From assembly GCF_003151075.1 (NCBI RefSeq), contig NZ_CP029482.1, forward strand, positions 5,518,001-5,582,000: 64,000 bases of DNA. The letters run 5' to 3'. Below, one piece after another: positions 30,127 through 41,475 of this stretch; positions within the stretch are counted from its first letter, which is position 1; each line of letters opens with the position of its first letter. Source of the stretch: Pseudomonas sp. 31-12 (lineage in GTDB: Bacteria; Pseudomonadota; Gammaproteobacteria; Pseudomonadales; Pseudomonadaceae). Both the position numbers and the translations under genes were made by a program. A model generated the notes under the pieces. The model ran no database searches. It worked only from the letters and a program-made list of their open reading frames with translations, and was not told the origin of the DNA.

Positions 30127-31047
30127 ATGAGCGCAAGGCACTTTCTCTCCCTGATGGATTGCACGCCCGAAGAGCTGGTCAGCGTGATCCGTCGAGGCGT
30201 TGAGCTCAAGGACCTGCGTAACCGCGGCGTACTGTTCGAGCCTCTGAAAAACCGCGTGCTCGGGATGATTTTCGAGAAGTCCTCGACCCGCACCCGAATT
30301 TCGTTCGAAGCCGGCATGATCCAGCTCGGCGGCCAGGCCATTTTCCTGTCACCGCGCGACACGCAGCTGGGCCGTGGCGAACCAATTGGAGACGCCGCCA
30401 TTGTCATGTCGAGCATGCTCGATGCGGTGATGATCCGCACGTATTCCCACAGCACCCTGACCGAATTCGCCGCCAATTCGCGCGTCCCGCTGATCAACGG
30501 CCTGTCCGATGACCTGCACCCGTGCCAGTTGCTGGCGGACATGCAAACCTTCCTCGAACATCGCGGCTCGATCCAGGGCAAGACCGTGGCCTGGATCGGC
30601 GACGGCAACAACATGTGCAACAGCTATATAGAAGCGGCAATCCAGTTCGACTTCCAGTTGCGTATCGCCTGCCCTGAAGGTTTTGAACCCAACCCGCAAT
30701 TCGTGGCCAAGGCCGGTGATCGCGTGACCATCGTCCGCGATCCAAAGGAAGCCGTGCGCGGCGCCCACCTGGTGAGCACCGATGTCTGGACCTCCATGGG
30801 CCAGGAAGAAGAAACCGCCAAGCGCCTGAAGCTGTTCGCGCCGTTCCAGGTGACTCGCGCCCTGCTCGACCTCGCGGCTGAGGATGTGCTGTTCATGCAC
30901 TGCCTGCCGGCCCACCGTGGCGAGGAAATCAGCCTCGACGTGCTCGATGACAAGCGCTCCGTCGCCTGGGATCAAGCGGAAAACCGCCTTCACGCACAAA
31001 AGGCCCTGCTCGAGTTTCTCGTCCCGCCTTCGTACCATCACGCATGA
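30127..31047 (+). CDS. argF: Ornithine carbamoyltransferase, anabolic
   Basis: A 306-residue enzyme making citrulline from ornithine and carbamoyl phosphate. The carbamoyl-phosphate motif is [12 protein letters not shown], and [11 protein letters not shown] and [12 protein letters not shown] bind ornithine. The sequence follows the Pseudomonas anabolic ArgF (MSARHFL start) rather than catabolic ArcB. Two adjacent ATGs exist, and the second is taken by family comparison. It is co-directional with the ABC ATPase gene and overlaps it by 4 bases. Confidence 0.98.
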   Translation: MSARHFLSLMDCTPEELVSVIRRGVELKDLRNRGVLFEPLKNRVLGMIFEKSSTRTRISFEAGMIQLGGQAIFLSPRDTQLGRGEPIGDAAIVMSSMLDAVMIRTYSHSTLTEFAANSRVPLINGLSDDLHPCQLLADMQTFLEHRGSIQGKTVAWIGDGNNMCNSYIEAAIQFDFQLRIACPEGFEPNPQFVAKAGDRVTIVRDPKEAVRGAHLVSTDVWTSMGQEEETAKRLKLFAPFQVTRALLDLAAEDVLFMHCLPAHRGEEISLDVLDDKRSVAWDQAENRLHAQKALLEFLVPPSYHHA

Positions 31048-32153
31048 GCCATCCATTACTGCTTAACCTGCGCAACCTCGCCTGTGGCTATCAAGACCAG
31101 CGCGTGGTGCAGAACCTCAACCTGCACTTGAATGTCGGCGACATCGGTTGCCTGCTGGGCTCTTCAGGCTGCGGCAAGACCACAACGCTACGGGCGATTG
31201 CCGGTTTCGAACCGGTGCACGAAGGTGAAATCACGCTGGCGGGCGAGACCATTTCCCGCGCCGGTTTCACCCTCGCCCCGGAGAAACGCCGAATCGGCAT
31301 GGTGTTCCAGGACTACGCGCTGTTTCCGCATTTGAGCGTGGCCGAGAACATCGCTTTCGGGATCCGCAAGCATCCGCAAAAGGATCGCGTCACCGAAGAA
31401 CTGCTGGAACTGGTCAACCTGAAAAACCTTGGCAAGCGCTTCCCGCATGAGTTGTCCGGTGGTCAGCAACAACGTGTCGCACTGGCCCGCGCTCTGGCAC
31501 CGGAACCGCAACTGCTGTTGCTCGACGAACCGTTCTCCAACCTCGATGGCGAACTGCGGCGCAAGCTCAGCCATGAGGTGCGCGACATTCTCAAGGCCCG
31601 TGGCACCAGCGCGATTCTGGTAACCCACGACCAGGAAGAAGCCTTCGCGGTGAGCGATCACGTTGGAGTGTTCAAGGAAGGCCGGCTGGAACAGTGGGAC
31701 ACGCCCTACAACCTGTATCACGAACCGCTGACGCCTTATGTGGCCAGCTTCATTGGCCAGGGTTATTTCATCCGCGGCCAATTGAGCAGCCCGGAGTCGG
31801 TGCAGACAGAATTGGGTGAGTTACGCGGCAATCGTGCCTACACCTGGCCAGTGGGCGGTGCGGTGGACGTGTTGCTGCGCCCGGACGATATCGTTTATGC
31901 ACCCGACAGCGGTTTGAAGGCACGGATTGTCGGGAAGTCCTTCCAGGGTGCGTCGACGCTGTATCGTTTGCAGCTGCCGACCGGTGCACAGCTGGAATCG
32001 ATCTTTCCCAGCCATGCTGATCATCACGTCGGTGCCGAGGTGGGTATTCGAGTCGCGGCTGAACACCTGGTGCTGTTCCAGGCGTCCGGTAGCACGGCAG
32101 CGCAGATTCTGGCGGTCGAGTCCGGTGTTCGCCGCTACAGCACCGCCAGCTGA
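31044..32153 (+). CDS. ABC transporter ATPase, Fe(3+)/spermidine-type
   Basis: A 369-residue importer ATPase. Walker A is [10 protein letters not shown] (about 38-47), followed by the Q-loop VFQDYALFP, signature [15 protein letters not shown], Walker B LLLLDEPF and H-loop THDQEEA. A C-terminal TOBE-type regulatory domain (about 240-350) resembles FbpC/PotA proteins. No permease or binding protein gene is adjacent, so its partner must be encoded elsewhere. It is coupled to argF, as in P. aeruginosa (PA3538 after argF). Confidence 0.92.
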   Translation: MSHPLLLNLRNLACGYQDQRVVQNLNLHLNVGDIGCLLGSSGCGKTTTLRAIAGFEPVHEGEITLAGETISRAGFTLAPEKRRIGMVFQDYALFPHLSVAENIAFGIRKHPQKDRVTEELLELVNLKNLGKRFPHELSGGQQQRVALARALAPEPQLLLLDEPFSNLDGELRRKLSHEVRDILKARGTSAILVTHDQEEAFAVSDHVGVFKEGRLEQWDTPYNLYHEPLTPYVASFIGQGYFIRGQLSSPESVQTELGELRGNRAYTWPVGGAVDVLLRPDDIVYAPDSGLKARIVGKSFQGASTLYRLQLPTGAQLESIFPSHADHHVGAEVGIRVAAEHLVLFQASGSTAAQILAVESGVRRYSTAS

Positions 32154-32168
32154 CATACACGAATAAAC

Positions 32169-32258
32169 TGTGGGAGCGTGCTTGCTCGCGAAAGCGCCGG
32201 ACCAGTCAACATCTTCGTTGAATGTAATATCGCTTTCGCGAGCAAGCCCGCTCCCACA
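32169..32258. repeat. REPIN-like inverted repeat, family A
   Basis: TGTGGGAGCGTGCTTGCTCG and its inverse surround about 40 bases. It lies between convergent genes. Confidence 0.85.
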
Positions 32259-32269
32259 TAAGATTTGTG

Positions 32270-33052
32270 TCAACCGAGAATAAGTGTTCCGCTCGCAACC
32301 AGCGTCGCATTCCCGCCAATCTTCACCCGATCCCCTTCCAGCCGGCAGAACAACTCTCCGCCTCGATTCGAGCACTGATACGCCGTGAGGCTCGACTTGC
32401 CCAACCGCTTCGACCAATACGGAATCAAGCTGCAATGGGTCGAACCGGTCACCGGATCTTCATTGATGCCGATCGCCGGGGCAAAGTAACGCGACACAAA
32501 ATCATGCTTGCCGCCCTTGGCGGTGACGATCGCGCCCGGCCACGGCAGTTTGGCCAGGGCGACCATGTCTGGCTGACAATCGAGCACCGCCTGCTCCGAT
32601 TCCAGCACCACGAACAATTCATTTGAACCCAACACGTCGACCACTTCGACACCCAAGGCGCGTTCGACATCCAGCGTCACGCCCACTTCAGACGGCACGA
32701 TGGCCGGAAAATCCAGCCACAAGCGTCCGTCCTCACGACTCACACTCAACGGGCCGGACTTGCAGATGAAGTCCAGGCGTTCGACCGGTTCCTTATAGAT
32801 TTCAAACAAAACATGCGCACTGGCGAGGGTCGCATGGCCGCACAACGGCACCTCAGTGGTCGGGGTAAACCAGCGAATGTGCCAGCCCTGCCCCTCGCGC
32901 ACCACGAAGGCGGTTTCAGCGAGGTTGTGCTCGGCAGCGATCTTCTGCATCAACTCATCGGCGAGCCAGGCCTCAAGCCGGTACACCATCGCCGGATTCC
33001 CACTGAACGGGCGATCGCTGAACGCGTCGACCTGATGAAACTCAAGCTGCAT
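32270..33052 (-). CDS. PhzF-family isomerase-like protein
   Basis: A 260-residue PhzF fold protein made of two similar halves. The N-terminal start MQLEFHQVDAFSDRPFSGNP, the NLAETAF segment bearing the catalytic glutamate, PLCGHATLASAHVL, and the second-half EDPVTGSTHCSL are diagnostic. Known members isomerise a phenazine intermediate; most are of unknown substrate. There are no phenazine genes nearby, so that function should not be assumed. It is separated by 15 bases from the ybaK gene and likely forms an operon with it. Confidence 0.92.
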   Translation of the reverse strand: MQLEFHQVDAFSDRPFSGNPAMVYRLEAWLADELMQKIAAEHNLAETAFVVREGQGWHIRWFTPTTEVPLCGHATLASAHVLFEIYKEPVERLDFICKSGPLSVSREDGRLWLDFPAIVPSEVGVTLDVERALGVEVVDVLGSNELFVVLESEQAVLDCQPDMVALAKLPWPGAIVTAKGGKHDFVSRYFAPAIGINEDPVTGSTHCSLIPYWSKRLGKSSLTAYQCSNRGGELFCRLEGDRVKIGGNATLVASGTLILG

Positions 33053-33067
33053 AACCTTCTCCCTGAT

Positions 33068-33538
33068 TTAGGCGCGACCGATATCGGCAAACTTGGCCTG
33101 AGTGTGTTCGGCCAGCACGGTCGGCGCCAATTCCACTTCCAGACCACGCCGACCGGCACTGACGAAAATAGTCGCAAAGGGCTGAGCAGAGTTATCGATA
33201 AACGTACGCAAACGCTTCTTCTGCCCCAGCGGGCTGATCCCACCCAACAGATAACCCGTCGTGCGTTGCGCGGCGGCAGGGTCGGCCATTTCGACTTTTT
33301 TCACCCCCGCCGCGTGCGCCAGATGCTTCAAGTCCAGACTTCCGACGACCGGCACCACCGCCACCAGCAATTCACCTTTCTCACTGGCCGCCAGCAAGGT
33401 CTTGAACACCTGCGCCGGGTTCAGTCCCAGCTTCTCCGCGGCCTCCAGCCCATAAGACGCTGCCTTCGGATCATGTTCATAACTGTGCACGCGATGTTCG
33501 GCTCGAACTTTTTTCAACAAATCCAATGCGGGGGTCAT
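33068..33538 (-). CDS. ybaK: Cys-tRNA(Pro) deacylase YbaK
   Basis: A 156-residue trans-editing enzyme that hydrolyses cysteine mischarged on tRNA-Pro. The family signs are KTLLA (substrate lysine region), the [12 protein letters not shown] segment, and [15 protein letters not shown]. The length is typical. It is the first gene of a two-gene unit with the PhzF-like gene. Confidence 0.93.
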   Translation of the reverse strand: MTPALDLLKKVRAEHRVHSYEHDPKAASYGLEAAEKLGLNPAQVFKTLLAASEKGELLVAVVPVVGSLDLKHLAHAAGVKKVEMADPAAAQRTTGYLLGGISPLGQKKRLRTFIDNSAQPFATIFVSAGRRGLEVELAPTVLAEHTQAKFADIGRA

Positions 33539-33909
33539 GGCAGCTCCAGACTGGGCGGCAGTAGAAAAATCCTGCGCTGGATTCTAGGACATTGAACGGC
33601 AAAAGGCTCTATTGCGCCACTGTTTCAAAGGCTTGGCAGCGCCACGTGCCACTCGTCCGCGCTCGGCCCGCGGCGTGAACGATACGATCATTCACGTGAC
33701 TAATAGTTGAATTGTGACTGACGGTTCACTTTCGACCTTTGACAGCAGCGTTTCTTGTCTATATTTTTTCGAATCTGAATACTGTACGAATGTGTCATCG
33801 CAGCACCCCAGTAGCAGGCCGAGAACAGGATGGGGATTCTGCCTCGGTGGAAAACGCGCTTTGGCCATGACGAATGAAGCGCCAGACAACAACAAAAACG
33901 AGGTTTCCA
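33539..33909. other. Divergent gap upstream of glpF
   Basis: 371 bases. A possible promoter is TTGACA (33739) with TATATT (33760), though the spacer is only 15 bases. A TACGAATGT sequence near 33785 resembles half of the glpD operator repeat. No coding frame with signals is present. Confidence 0.5.
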
Positions 33910-34761
33910 ATGACAACTGCTTTACAACAACCGTCGCTCTCAAGCCAATGCATGGCCGAGTTTCTGGGCACTGCACTGCTTATCTTTTTCGGCACCGGTT
34001 GCGTTGCTGCGCTCAAGGTCGCAGGTGCCAGCTTTGGCCTGTGGGAAATCAGCATCATCTGGGGCGTCGGCGTGAGCATGGCGATCTACTTGACCGCCGG
34101 GGTTTCCGGGGCTCACCTCAATCCTGCCGTCAGCATCGCCCTGAGCATTTTCGCTGACTTCGAAAAGCGCAAACTGCCGTTCTATATCCTCTCTCAAATT
34201 GCTGGCGCATTCTGCGGCGCATTTTTGGTGTACACGCTGTACAGCAATCTATTCTTCGATTTCGAACAAACTCACCATATGGTTCGTGGCACCCAGGCCA
34301 GCCTCGAATTGGCGTCGGTGTTCTCCACCTTCCCCAACCCGTCCCTGTCCACCGCCCAGGCGTTCCTGGTTGAGGTGATCATCACCGCCATCCTGATGGG
34401 CGTGATCATGTCCCTGACCGACGACAACAATGGTTTGCCAAAAGGCCCCATGGCACCGTTGCTGATTGGCTTGCTGATTGCGGTGATTGGCAGCTCCATG
34501 GGCCCGCTCACCGGTTTTGCGATGAACCCGGCGCGAGATTTCGGTCCCAAGCTGATGACTTTCTTTACAGGCTGGGGTGAAATTTCCCTCACCGGCGGCC
34601 GCGATATCCCATATTTCCTGATTCCGATTTTTGCACCGATTGTCGGTGCCTGCCTCGGTGCTGCCGCGTATCGCGGGCTGATTGCCCGTCATCTGCCCAG
34701 CGCCCTACCTGCTACAAAGGACGCAACACCGGCCATTGACGGCAAACCAAGAACTTCTTGA
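33910..34761 (+). CDS. glpF: Glycerol uptake facilitator
   Basis: A 283-residue aquaglyceroporin of the inner membrane with six helices and two pore half-helices, marked by HLNPAVSIA and MNPARDFGP. The aspartate after the second NPAR is the glycerol-channel signature. The ATG at 33910 follows a weak AGG; twelve upstream codons are open but improbable. It leads into glpK with a 75-base gap as the first gene of the glycerol regulon. Confidence 0.97.
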   Translation: MTTALQQPSLSSQCMAEFLGTALLIFFGTGCVAALKVAGASFGLWEISIIWGVGVSMAIYLTAGVSGAHLNPAVSIALSIFADFEKRKLPFYILSQIAGAFCGAFLVYTLYSNLFFDFEQTHHMVRGTQASLELASVFSTFPNPSLSTAQAFLVEVIITAILMGVIMSLTDDNNGLPKGPMAPLLIGLLIAVIGSSMGPLTGFAMNPARDFGPKLMTFFTGWGEISLTGGRDIPYFLIPIFAPIVGACLGAAAYRGLIARHLPSALPATKDATPAIDGKPRTS

Positions 34762-34791
34762 TACCGTAGGCGCGTGATCCTGCCCATTTGA

Positions 34792-36342
<1,551 letters not shown>

Positions 36343-36426
36343 GCCAACAGCAGGGTTGTAACTGGTCGGGAGCAGATTCCTGCGGCATCATGGGCAAATT
36401 TTTGCACGGCAGCCAAAGGAAGCCCC

Positions 36427-37182
36427 ATGAATCTGCCTCCCCGTCAGCAGCAAATCCTCGAACTGGTCCGCGAACGCGGCTATGTCAGCATCGAGGAAAT
36501 GGCCACGCTGTTCGTCGTTACACCGCAGACCATCCGCCGCGATATCAATCAGCTCGCGGAAGCCAATTTGTTGCGTCGCTACCACGGCGGCGCAGCCTAC
36601 GATTCCAGTGTCGAAAACACCGCCTACGCCATGCGCGCCGACCAGATGCGCGATGAAAAGCAGCGTATCGGCGAAGCCATTGCGGCGCAGATCCCGGATC
36701 ACGCCTCGCTGTTTATCAATATCGGCACCACCACCGAATCGATTGCCCGGGCGCTGCTCAATCACAATCACCTGAAGATCATCACCAACAACCTGCACGT
36801 GGCCTCAATGCTCAGCGCCAAGGACGACTTCGACGTTCTGCTGACCGGTGGCAATGTGCGGCGCGACGGTGGCGTGGTCGGTCAGGCGAGTGTCGACTTC
36901 ATCAACCAGTTCAAGGTCGACTTTGCCTTGGTTGGTATCAGCGGTATCGATGAAGACGGCAGCCTGCTCGATTTCGATTACCAGGAAGTGCGGGTGTCGC
37001 AGGCGATCATCGCCAATGCCCGGAAGGTGATCCTGGCGGCTGACTCCAGCAAATTCGGGCGCAACGCCATGATTCGCCTGGGGCCGATCAGTTTGATTGA
37101 TTGCCTGGTGACCGATCAGCAGCCTGTGCCGGCGTTGGCGCAGTTGTTGAGTCAGCACAAGATTCGGCTGGAAGTGGTTTAA
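36427..37182 (+). CDS. glpR: Glycerol regulon repressor GlpR (DeoR family)
   Basis: A 251-residue repressor. The DeoR helix-turn-helix is at 6-57 ([20 protein letters not shown]), and the sugar-phosphate-binding domain contains [10 protein letters not shown]. In Pseudomonas GlpR represses glpFKRD and is relieved by glycerol 3-phosphate. AAGGA precedes the ATG. The candidate operators lie in front of glpD. Confidence 0.97.
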   Translation: MNLPPRQQQILELVRERGYVSIEEMATLFVVTPQTIRRDINQLAEANLLRRYHGGAAYDSSVENTAYAMRADQMRDEKQRIGEAIAAQIPDHASLFINIGTTTESIARALLNHNHLKIITNNLHVASMLSAKDDFDVLLTGGNVRRDGGVVGQASVDFINQFKVDFALVGISGIDEDGSLLDFDYQEVRVSQAIIANARKVILAADSSKFGRNAMIRLGPISLIDCLVTDQQPVPALAQLLSQHKIRLEVV

Positions 37183-37205
37183 CCCTTTCCAAACAGCGCG
37201 CTCCC

Positions 37206-37339
37206 TTGTGGCGAGGGAGCTTGCTCCCGCTGGGCTGCGAAGCAGCCCTAAAACCGGTAATCGTTGTATTTCAGGAAGAGCGTGTCGTCTGATTTGCGTC
37301 TGCTGCGCAGCCGATCGGGAGCAAGCTCCCTCGCCACAA
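37206..37339. repeat. Inverted-repeat element, family B
   Basis: TTGTGGCGAGGGAGCTTGCT and its inverse form the ends. Inside are shorter GGGCTGC/GCAGCC-type palindromes shared with other family-B copies. Confidence 0.85.
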
Positions 37340-37457
37340 AAGCCTCCATCCCGCTCATTTAATGTTCGTAAATTTTCCTTTCTCGGCCCTTCGATCAGTA
37401 TTTTCAATCGAAGTTAACTGGCTGTGGGCGGTTTAATGGGCTACTATTTTCGCAAAT

Positions 37458-37474
37458 GAACATTAATGTTCGTA
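37458..37474 (+). promoter_or_regulatory. Candidate GlpR operator in the glpD leader
   Basis: GAACATTAATGTTC is a perfect 14-base palindrome. Its right half is the decamer AATGTTCGTA (37465), repeated exactly at 37361. Both resemble the TTCG-containing GlpR operators of other bacteria and would bracket the promoter. Confidence 0.6.
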
Positions 37475-37512
37475 TTCCAATACAGAAAATCAAAAGAGCC
37501 CGAGGCCAGCCG

Positions 37513-39051
37513 ATGCCCACTTCTACCTTGCCTACGCCCCCTCTCGCTGAGGTCTACGACATCGCCGTCATCGGTGGTGGGATCAATGGCGTCGGGATCG
37601 CAGCGGATGCCGCCGGTCGCGGTCTCTCGGTGTTCCTTTGCGAAAAGGATGACCTGGCCAGCCACACGTCATCGGCCAGCAGCAAGCTGATCCACGGTGG
37701 CCTGCGCTACCTCGAACATTACGAATTCCGCCTGGTGCGCGAAGCCCTTGCCGAACGCGAAGTGCTGTTGGCCAAGGCGCCGCACATCGTCAAACAAATG
37801 CGCTTCGTGCTGCCGCACCGTCCTCACCTGCGTCCGGCCTGGATGATCCGCGCCGGCCTGTTCCTGTATGACCACCTCGGCAAGCGGGAAAAACTCGAAG
37901 GCTCGAAAAGCCTGAAGTTCGGTCCGGACAGCCCGCTGAAAAGCGAAATCACCAAAGGCTTCGAATACTCCGATTGCTGGGTCGACGATGCCCGTTTGGT
38001 GGTGCTGAACGCCATGGCCGCCCGCGAGAAAGGCGCCCACGTTCACACCCAGACCCGTTGCGTCAGCGCTCGCCGCACCAAGGGTTTGTGGCATCTGCAC
38101 CTGGAACGCGCCGATGGCAGCCTGTTTTCGATCCGCGCCAAAGCGCTGGTTAACGCCGCCGGCCCATGGGTCGCCAAGTTCATTCGTGACGACCTGAAGA
38201 TGGAATCGCCGTATGGCATCCGCCTGATCCAGGGCAGCCACCTGATCGTGCCGAAACTGTATGAAGGCGAACACGCGCACATTCTGCAAAACGAAGATCA
38301 GCGCATCGTGTTCACCATTCCGTACCTGAACCACTTCACCCTGATCGGCACCACCGACCGCGAGTACACCGGCGATCCGGCAAAAGTGGCGATCACCGAA
38401 GGCGAAACCGATTACCTGTTGAAAGTGGTCAACGCGCACTTCAAGAAGCGGATCAGCCGCGACGACATCCTGCACAGCTATTCCGGCGTTCGTCCGCTGT
38501 GCAACGACGAATCCGATAACCCGTCGGCCGTCACCCGCGATTACACCCTGGCACTGTCGGGCACAGGTGAAGAAGCGCCATTGCTGTCGGTGTTCGGCGG
38601 CAAGCTGACCACCTACCGCAAACTGGCCGAGTCGGCGCTGGCACAACTGGCACCGTACTTCACGCACATCAAGCCCACCTGGACCGTCAGCGCCACTCTG
38701 CCAGGCGGCGAAGACATGACCACCCCGCAGGCGTTGAGCTCGCTGATTCGCGACAAGTTCGACTGGGTCCCGACCGAAATTTCGCGCCGCTGGGCCACCA
38801 CCTACGGCAGCCGTACCTGGCGCATGCTGGAAGGCGTGCAGAACCTCAGCGACTTGGGCGATCACATCGGCGGCGGTCTCTACACCCGGGAAGTCGATTA
38901 CCTGTGCAGCGAAGAATGGGCGACCACCGCCCATGACATCCTGTGGCGCCGCAGCAAGCTGGGCCTGTTCACCACCCCGGCGGAACAGCAGAAACTGGCG
39001 GATTACCTGAGCAAGGTCGAGCAGAACCGCAGCAAGATCGAAGCGGCCTGA
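37513..39051 (+). CDS. glpD: Glycerol-3-phosphate dehydrogenase, aerobic
   Basis: A 512-residue FAD-dependent membrane-associated enzyme that oxidises glycerol 3-phosphate and passes electrons to the quinone pool. The FAD fold is AVIGGGINGVGIAADAAGRG near the N-terminus. The conserved HTSSASSKLIHGGLRYLEH block follows. The ATG at 37513 has GAGG upstream and gives the family's usual length; an ATG 57 bases earlier falls in the operator. Confidence 0.98.
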   Translation: MPTSTLPTPPLAEVYDIAVIGGGINGVGIAADAAGRGLSVFLCEKDDLASHTSSASSKLIHGGLRYLEHYEFRLVREALAEREVLLAKAPHIVKQMRFVLPHRPHLRPAWMIRAGLFLYDHLGKREKLEGSKSLKFGPDSPLKSEITKGFEYSDCWVDDARLVVLNAMAAREKGAHVHTQTRCVSARRTKGLWHLHLERADGSLFSIRAKALVNAAGPWVAKFIRDDLKMESPYGIRLIQGSHLIVPKLYEGEHAHILQNEDQRIVFTIPYLNHFTLIGTTDREYTGDPAKVAITEGETDYLLKVVNAHFKKRISRDDILHSYSGVRPLCNDESDNPSAVTRDYTLALSGTGEEAPLLSVFGGKLTTYRKLAESALAQLAPYFTHIKPTWTVSATLPGGEDMTTPQALSSLIRDKFDWVPTEISRRWATTYGSRTWRMLEGVQNLSDLGDHIGGGLYTREVDYLCSEEWATTAHDILWRRSKLGLFTTPAEQQKLADYLSKVEQNRSKIEAA

Positions 39052-39072
39052 TAGCAAAACCCGCTTGAACGA

Positions 39073-39106
39073 AAGCCCCTGAATCTCACGATTCAGGGGC
39101 TTTTTT
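39073..39106. terminator. Terminator between glpD and the LysR gene
   Basis: AAGCCCCTGAATC with its exact inverse around a 3-4 base loop and six T residues, in a convergent gap. Confidence 0.92.
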
Positions 39107-39114
39107 GCAGGGGC

Positions 39115-40017
39115 TCATTGCGCCAGATGCAGCAGCAGGAAATCAATGAACGCCCTCGATTTGTGGGGCAGATGCGGGCTGTTGGGGAACACCACGCTGA
39201 CGGACTGCAAGGGCAGCGAATAGTCGGGCAACAGACGGATCAGCCGCTCGCTGGCGATGTCATCCTTGACCACCCACGCGGGCAGCACCGAAACACCCAG
39301 CGACGACAACGTCATGGAGCGGATGGCCGTGGATGAGTTGGATTCATACTGATTGATCCCGTTGATCTCGACAGTCCCCAATTGTGGATGGCGCAACGTC
39401 CACTGGGTCGGTGCCTGCAAGTTGCTGTTGGCAATCCACGGCAGCGAATTCAGGTCCTGAGGATTTTGCACCGGGTGACGCGCAAGAAACGCCTCGGTAG
39501 CCACCAGGACAATTTCATAATCCGCCAGTTTACGGCTCTTGAATGCCGAGTCCGCCAAGTTGCCCAAACGGATAACCAGGTCTAACTTCTCCGCCACCAG
39601 GTCATTGAGTGACGAGTTAAAGTTATAACAGAGTTTTATCTCCGGGTAGCGCTCTATGAATTGCGGAATCAACGGCAGAATATACGCCTCACCGTACTCA
39701 CTGGTGGAACTGAAGCGCAACTTCCCGGAAACTCGGTTATGCCCTTTTAATACATTATCAAAGGCGTTATCGATGTCCGCGACAATACCTTTGAACTCTT
39801 CATAAAAGTCCTGACCGATTTCGGTGAGGGATATATTTCGGGTATTTCTAATCAACAGCGTCGCTGACAGTACGTCCTCCAGCGCCTTGACATGCAGGCT
39901 GGCCATGGCTTTGCTGATGCTCAGGTAATTGGCCGCCTTGGTGTAAGAACCAAAATCGACCACCGCCAGAAAAGTCTGGACCCGATTAAGATGGGTGTGC
40001 ATAGCAATATGGCTCAC
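39115..40017 (-). CDS. LysR-family regulator of the aromatic amino acid operon
   Basis: A 300-residue LysR regulator. The N-terminal winged helix-turn-helix (about 10-65) is FLAVVDFGSYTKAANYLSIS, and the rest is the co-inducer domain. The start is probably GTG 40017 (AGGA 7 bases upstream), with ATG 40002 possible. It is divergent from the eight-gene operon starting at 40108 across a 90-base gap, the standard layout for a LysR controlling its neighbour. The inducer is likely an aromatic amino acid or its arylacetate product, by context only. Confidence 0.88.
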   Translation of the reverse strand: MSHIAMHTHLNRVQTFLAVVDFGSYTKAANYLSISKAMASLHVKALEDVLSATLLIRNTRNISLTEIGQDFYEEFKGIVADIDNAFDNVLKGHNRVSGKLRFSSTSEYGEAYILPLIPQFIERYPEIKLCYNFNSSLNDLVAEKLDLVIRLGNLADSAFKSRKLADYEIVLVATEAFLARHPVQNPQDLNSLPWIANSNLQAPTQWTLRHPQLGTVEINGINQYESNSSTAIRSMTLSSLGVSVLPAWVVKDDIASERLIRLLPDYSLPLQSVSVVFPNSPHLPHKSRAFIDFLLLHLAQ

Positions 40018-40029
40018 TGTTAAATCCTG

Positions 40030-40044
40030 TCAAACATTGTTTCA
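40030..40044. promoter_or_regulatory. Possible LysR operator
   Basis: TCAAACATTGTTTCA is a nearly symmetric 15-base site in the divergent LysR/MFS gap. It is the best palindrome there, but its binding protein is only presumed. Confidence 0.35.
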
Positions 40045-40107
40045 AGGATAGTCGTATCGACAGCTCAAGTCCACCGCCCCTATGCTTTGCGGCAAAGGGG
40101 AAACACC

Positions 40108-41475
40108 ATGACCTATCGCTACAAAGTTGCACTGATATTTCTCATCGGCTTTTTTATAGACTGCATTAACATCTTTATGTCAGCGGTCGCATTACCGAGT
40201 ATATCGGCGGCGCTGCACGTTAGTACTTCAGACGTTGCCTGGGTGGCCAATGCTTATATTCTGGGACTGACGCTGATCATTCCGGTCAGCACCTGGTTGG
40301 CCGGTCGTTTTGGCAGCCGGGAAATCCTCACCGCCTCGATGCTCGTGTTCACAGGTTCCGTGTGGATGTGCGGGCTGGCCAACAGTTTCAACGAGCTGGT
40401 GATCTGGCGCTTCGTCCAGGGGATTGGCGGTGGCCTGTTGATTCCAGTCGGCCAGGCGCTGACGTTCAACCTGTTCAAGGGTGAGCAGCGGGCGAAAATA
40501 TCCACCTTGGTCATGGCCGTTGCCCTGATAGCGCCCGCCATTTCACCAACCATCGGCGGAGTCATCGTCGACAGCAGCTCCTGGCGCTGGGTGTTCTACA
40601 GCAACATCCCGTTCTCGCTGATCGCGGCAGTGCTGTCCTGGTTCTGGATTAACGAAGCGCGGCCGACGAGTTTGCCCCGACCCGACATCAAGGGCTTGCT
40701 GCTGGTCAGCGCAGCACTCGGCAGCCTGCTGATGGGCATGTCGTTGTACGGCGGCGATGCTCCGGCATGGGTGGCCGCCCTCTTCGTCATGGCCGGCGTT
40801 GCTTTCGTGGTGCTGTACGGGCTGCATTACCGCACCTGCAAAAACCCGATCATTGAACTGAGCCTGCTCAAAAGCAAAAAACTCAGCACCTCCATCTTTA
40901 TCTATTACGCGATTCCCGGTGTGTTCACGGGGGTCAACTTGATGAGCATCTTCTTCCTGCAAAACACCCTGCACTTCAGCGCCCGCCTGACAGGGATGTT
41001 CATGATCCTCTACGCCATCGGCGCGTTCATCGCGATGCTGATCTGTGGCCGGGTCTACAACCGGATGGGCGCAAAGCGCCTGTTTGCCCTCGGCATGCTG
41101 TTGCACAGCGCCGGCATTGCCACCCTGCTACTGGTGAACAATCCCTCAGACCTTCTGGTGATTGTCATCGCCTACAGCTTGATGGGGATCGGCGGCGGCA
41201 TCGGAGCCAACACAGCACAAACCACGTCGTTGATGGATTTCGAGGGCAGTGACACGCACAAGGCCAGTGTCATCTGGAACATCAACCGACAGATGTCATT
41301 CAGCATCGGCGCCGCCCTCTTCCTGATGGTTTTCAACCTGCTCCTGAAGCATTTCGATACCACCCAGGCCTACCACGTGACGTTCGCCATTGCCGCGCTG
41401 GTGGGCCTGTTCCCACTCTTTCAACTGAGTCAGTTGAACACTCAAAAGGACTGTCATGCACAACAAAATAGTTGA
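40108..41475 (+). CDS. MFS transporter, DHA2/EmrB-like
   Basis: A 455-residue major facilitator with about 12-14 hydrophobic segments. The family signs include a motif A-like AGRFGSREILT, WRFVQGIGGGLLIPVGQAL (motif C-like region) and SWRWVFYSNIPF, typical of drug:proton antiporters of the DHA2 group. AGGGGA precedes the ATG. It is the first gene of the operon and overlaps the NTF2-like gene by 20 bases. Export of an oxygenated or acidic aromatic product is a reasonable inference; import of substrate is less likely for this subfamily. Confidence 0.88.
   Translation: MTYRYKVALIFLIGFFIDCINIFMSAVALPSISAALHVSTSDVAWVANAYILGLTLIIPVSTWLAGRFGSREILTASMLVFTGSVWMCGLANSFNELVIWRFVQGIGGGLLIPVGQALTFNLFKGEQRAKISTLVMAVALIAPAISPTIGGVIVDSSSWRWVFYSNIPFSLIAAVLSWFWINEARPTSLPRPDIKGLLLVSAALGSLLMGMSLYGGDAPAWVAALFVMAGVAFVVLYGLHYRTCKNPIIELSLLKSKKLSTSIFIYYAIPGVFTGVNLMSIFFLQNTLHFSARLTGMFMILYAIGAFIAMLICGRVYNRMGAKRLFALGMLLHSAGIATLLLVNNPSDLLVIVIAYSLMGIGGGIGANTAQTTSLMDFEGSDTHKASVIWNINRQMSFSIGAALFLMVFNLLLKHFDTTQAYHVTFAIAALVGLFPLFQLSQLNTQKDCHAQQNS

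Larger units (their letters stand above)
37183..37512. other. glpR-glpD intergenic gap
   Basis: 330 bases occupied by a family-B inverted repeat on the left (37206-37339) and the glpD control region on the right. Confidence 0.75.

Noticed and set aside
32270..33052. PhzF-like gene as evidence for phenazine production
   Set aside because: No other phz gene is in the window, and most PhzF-fold proteins are unrelated to phenazines.
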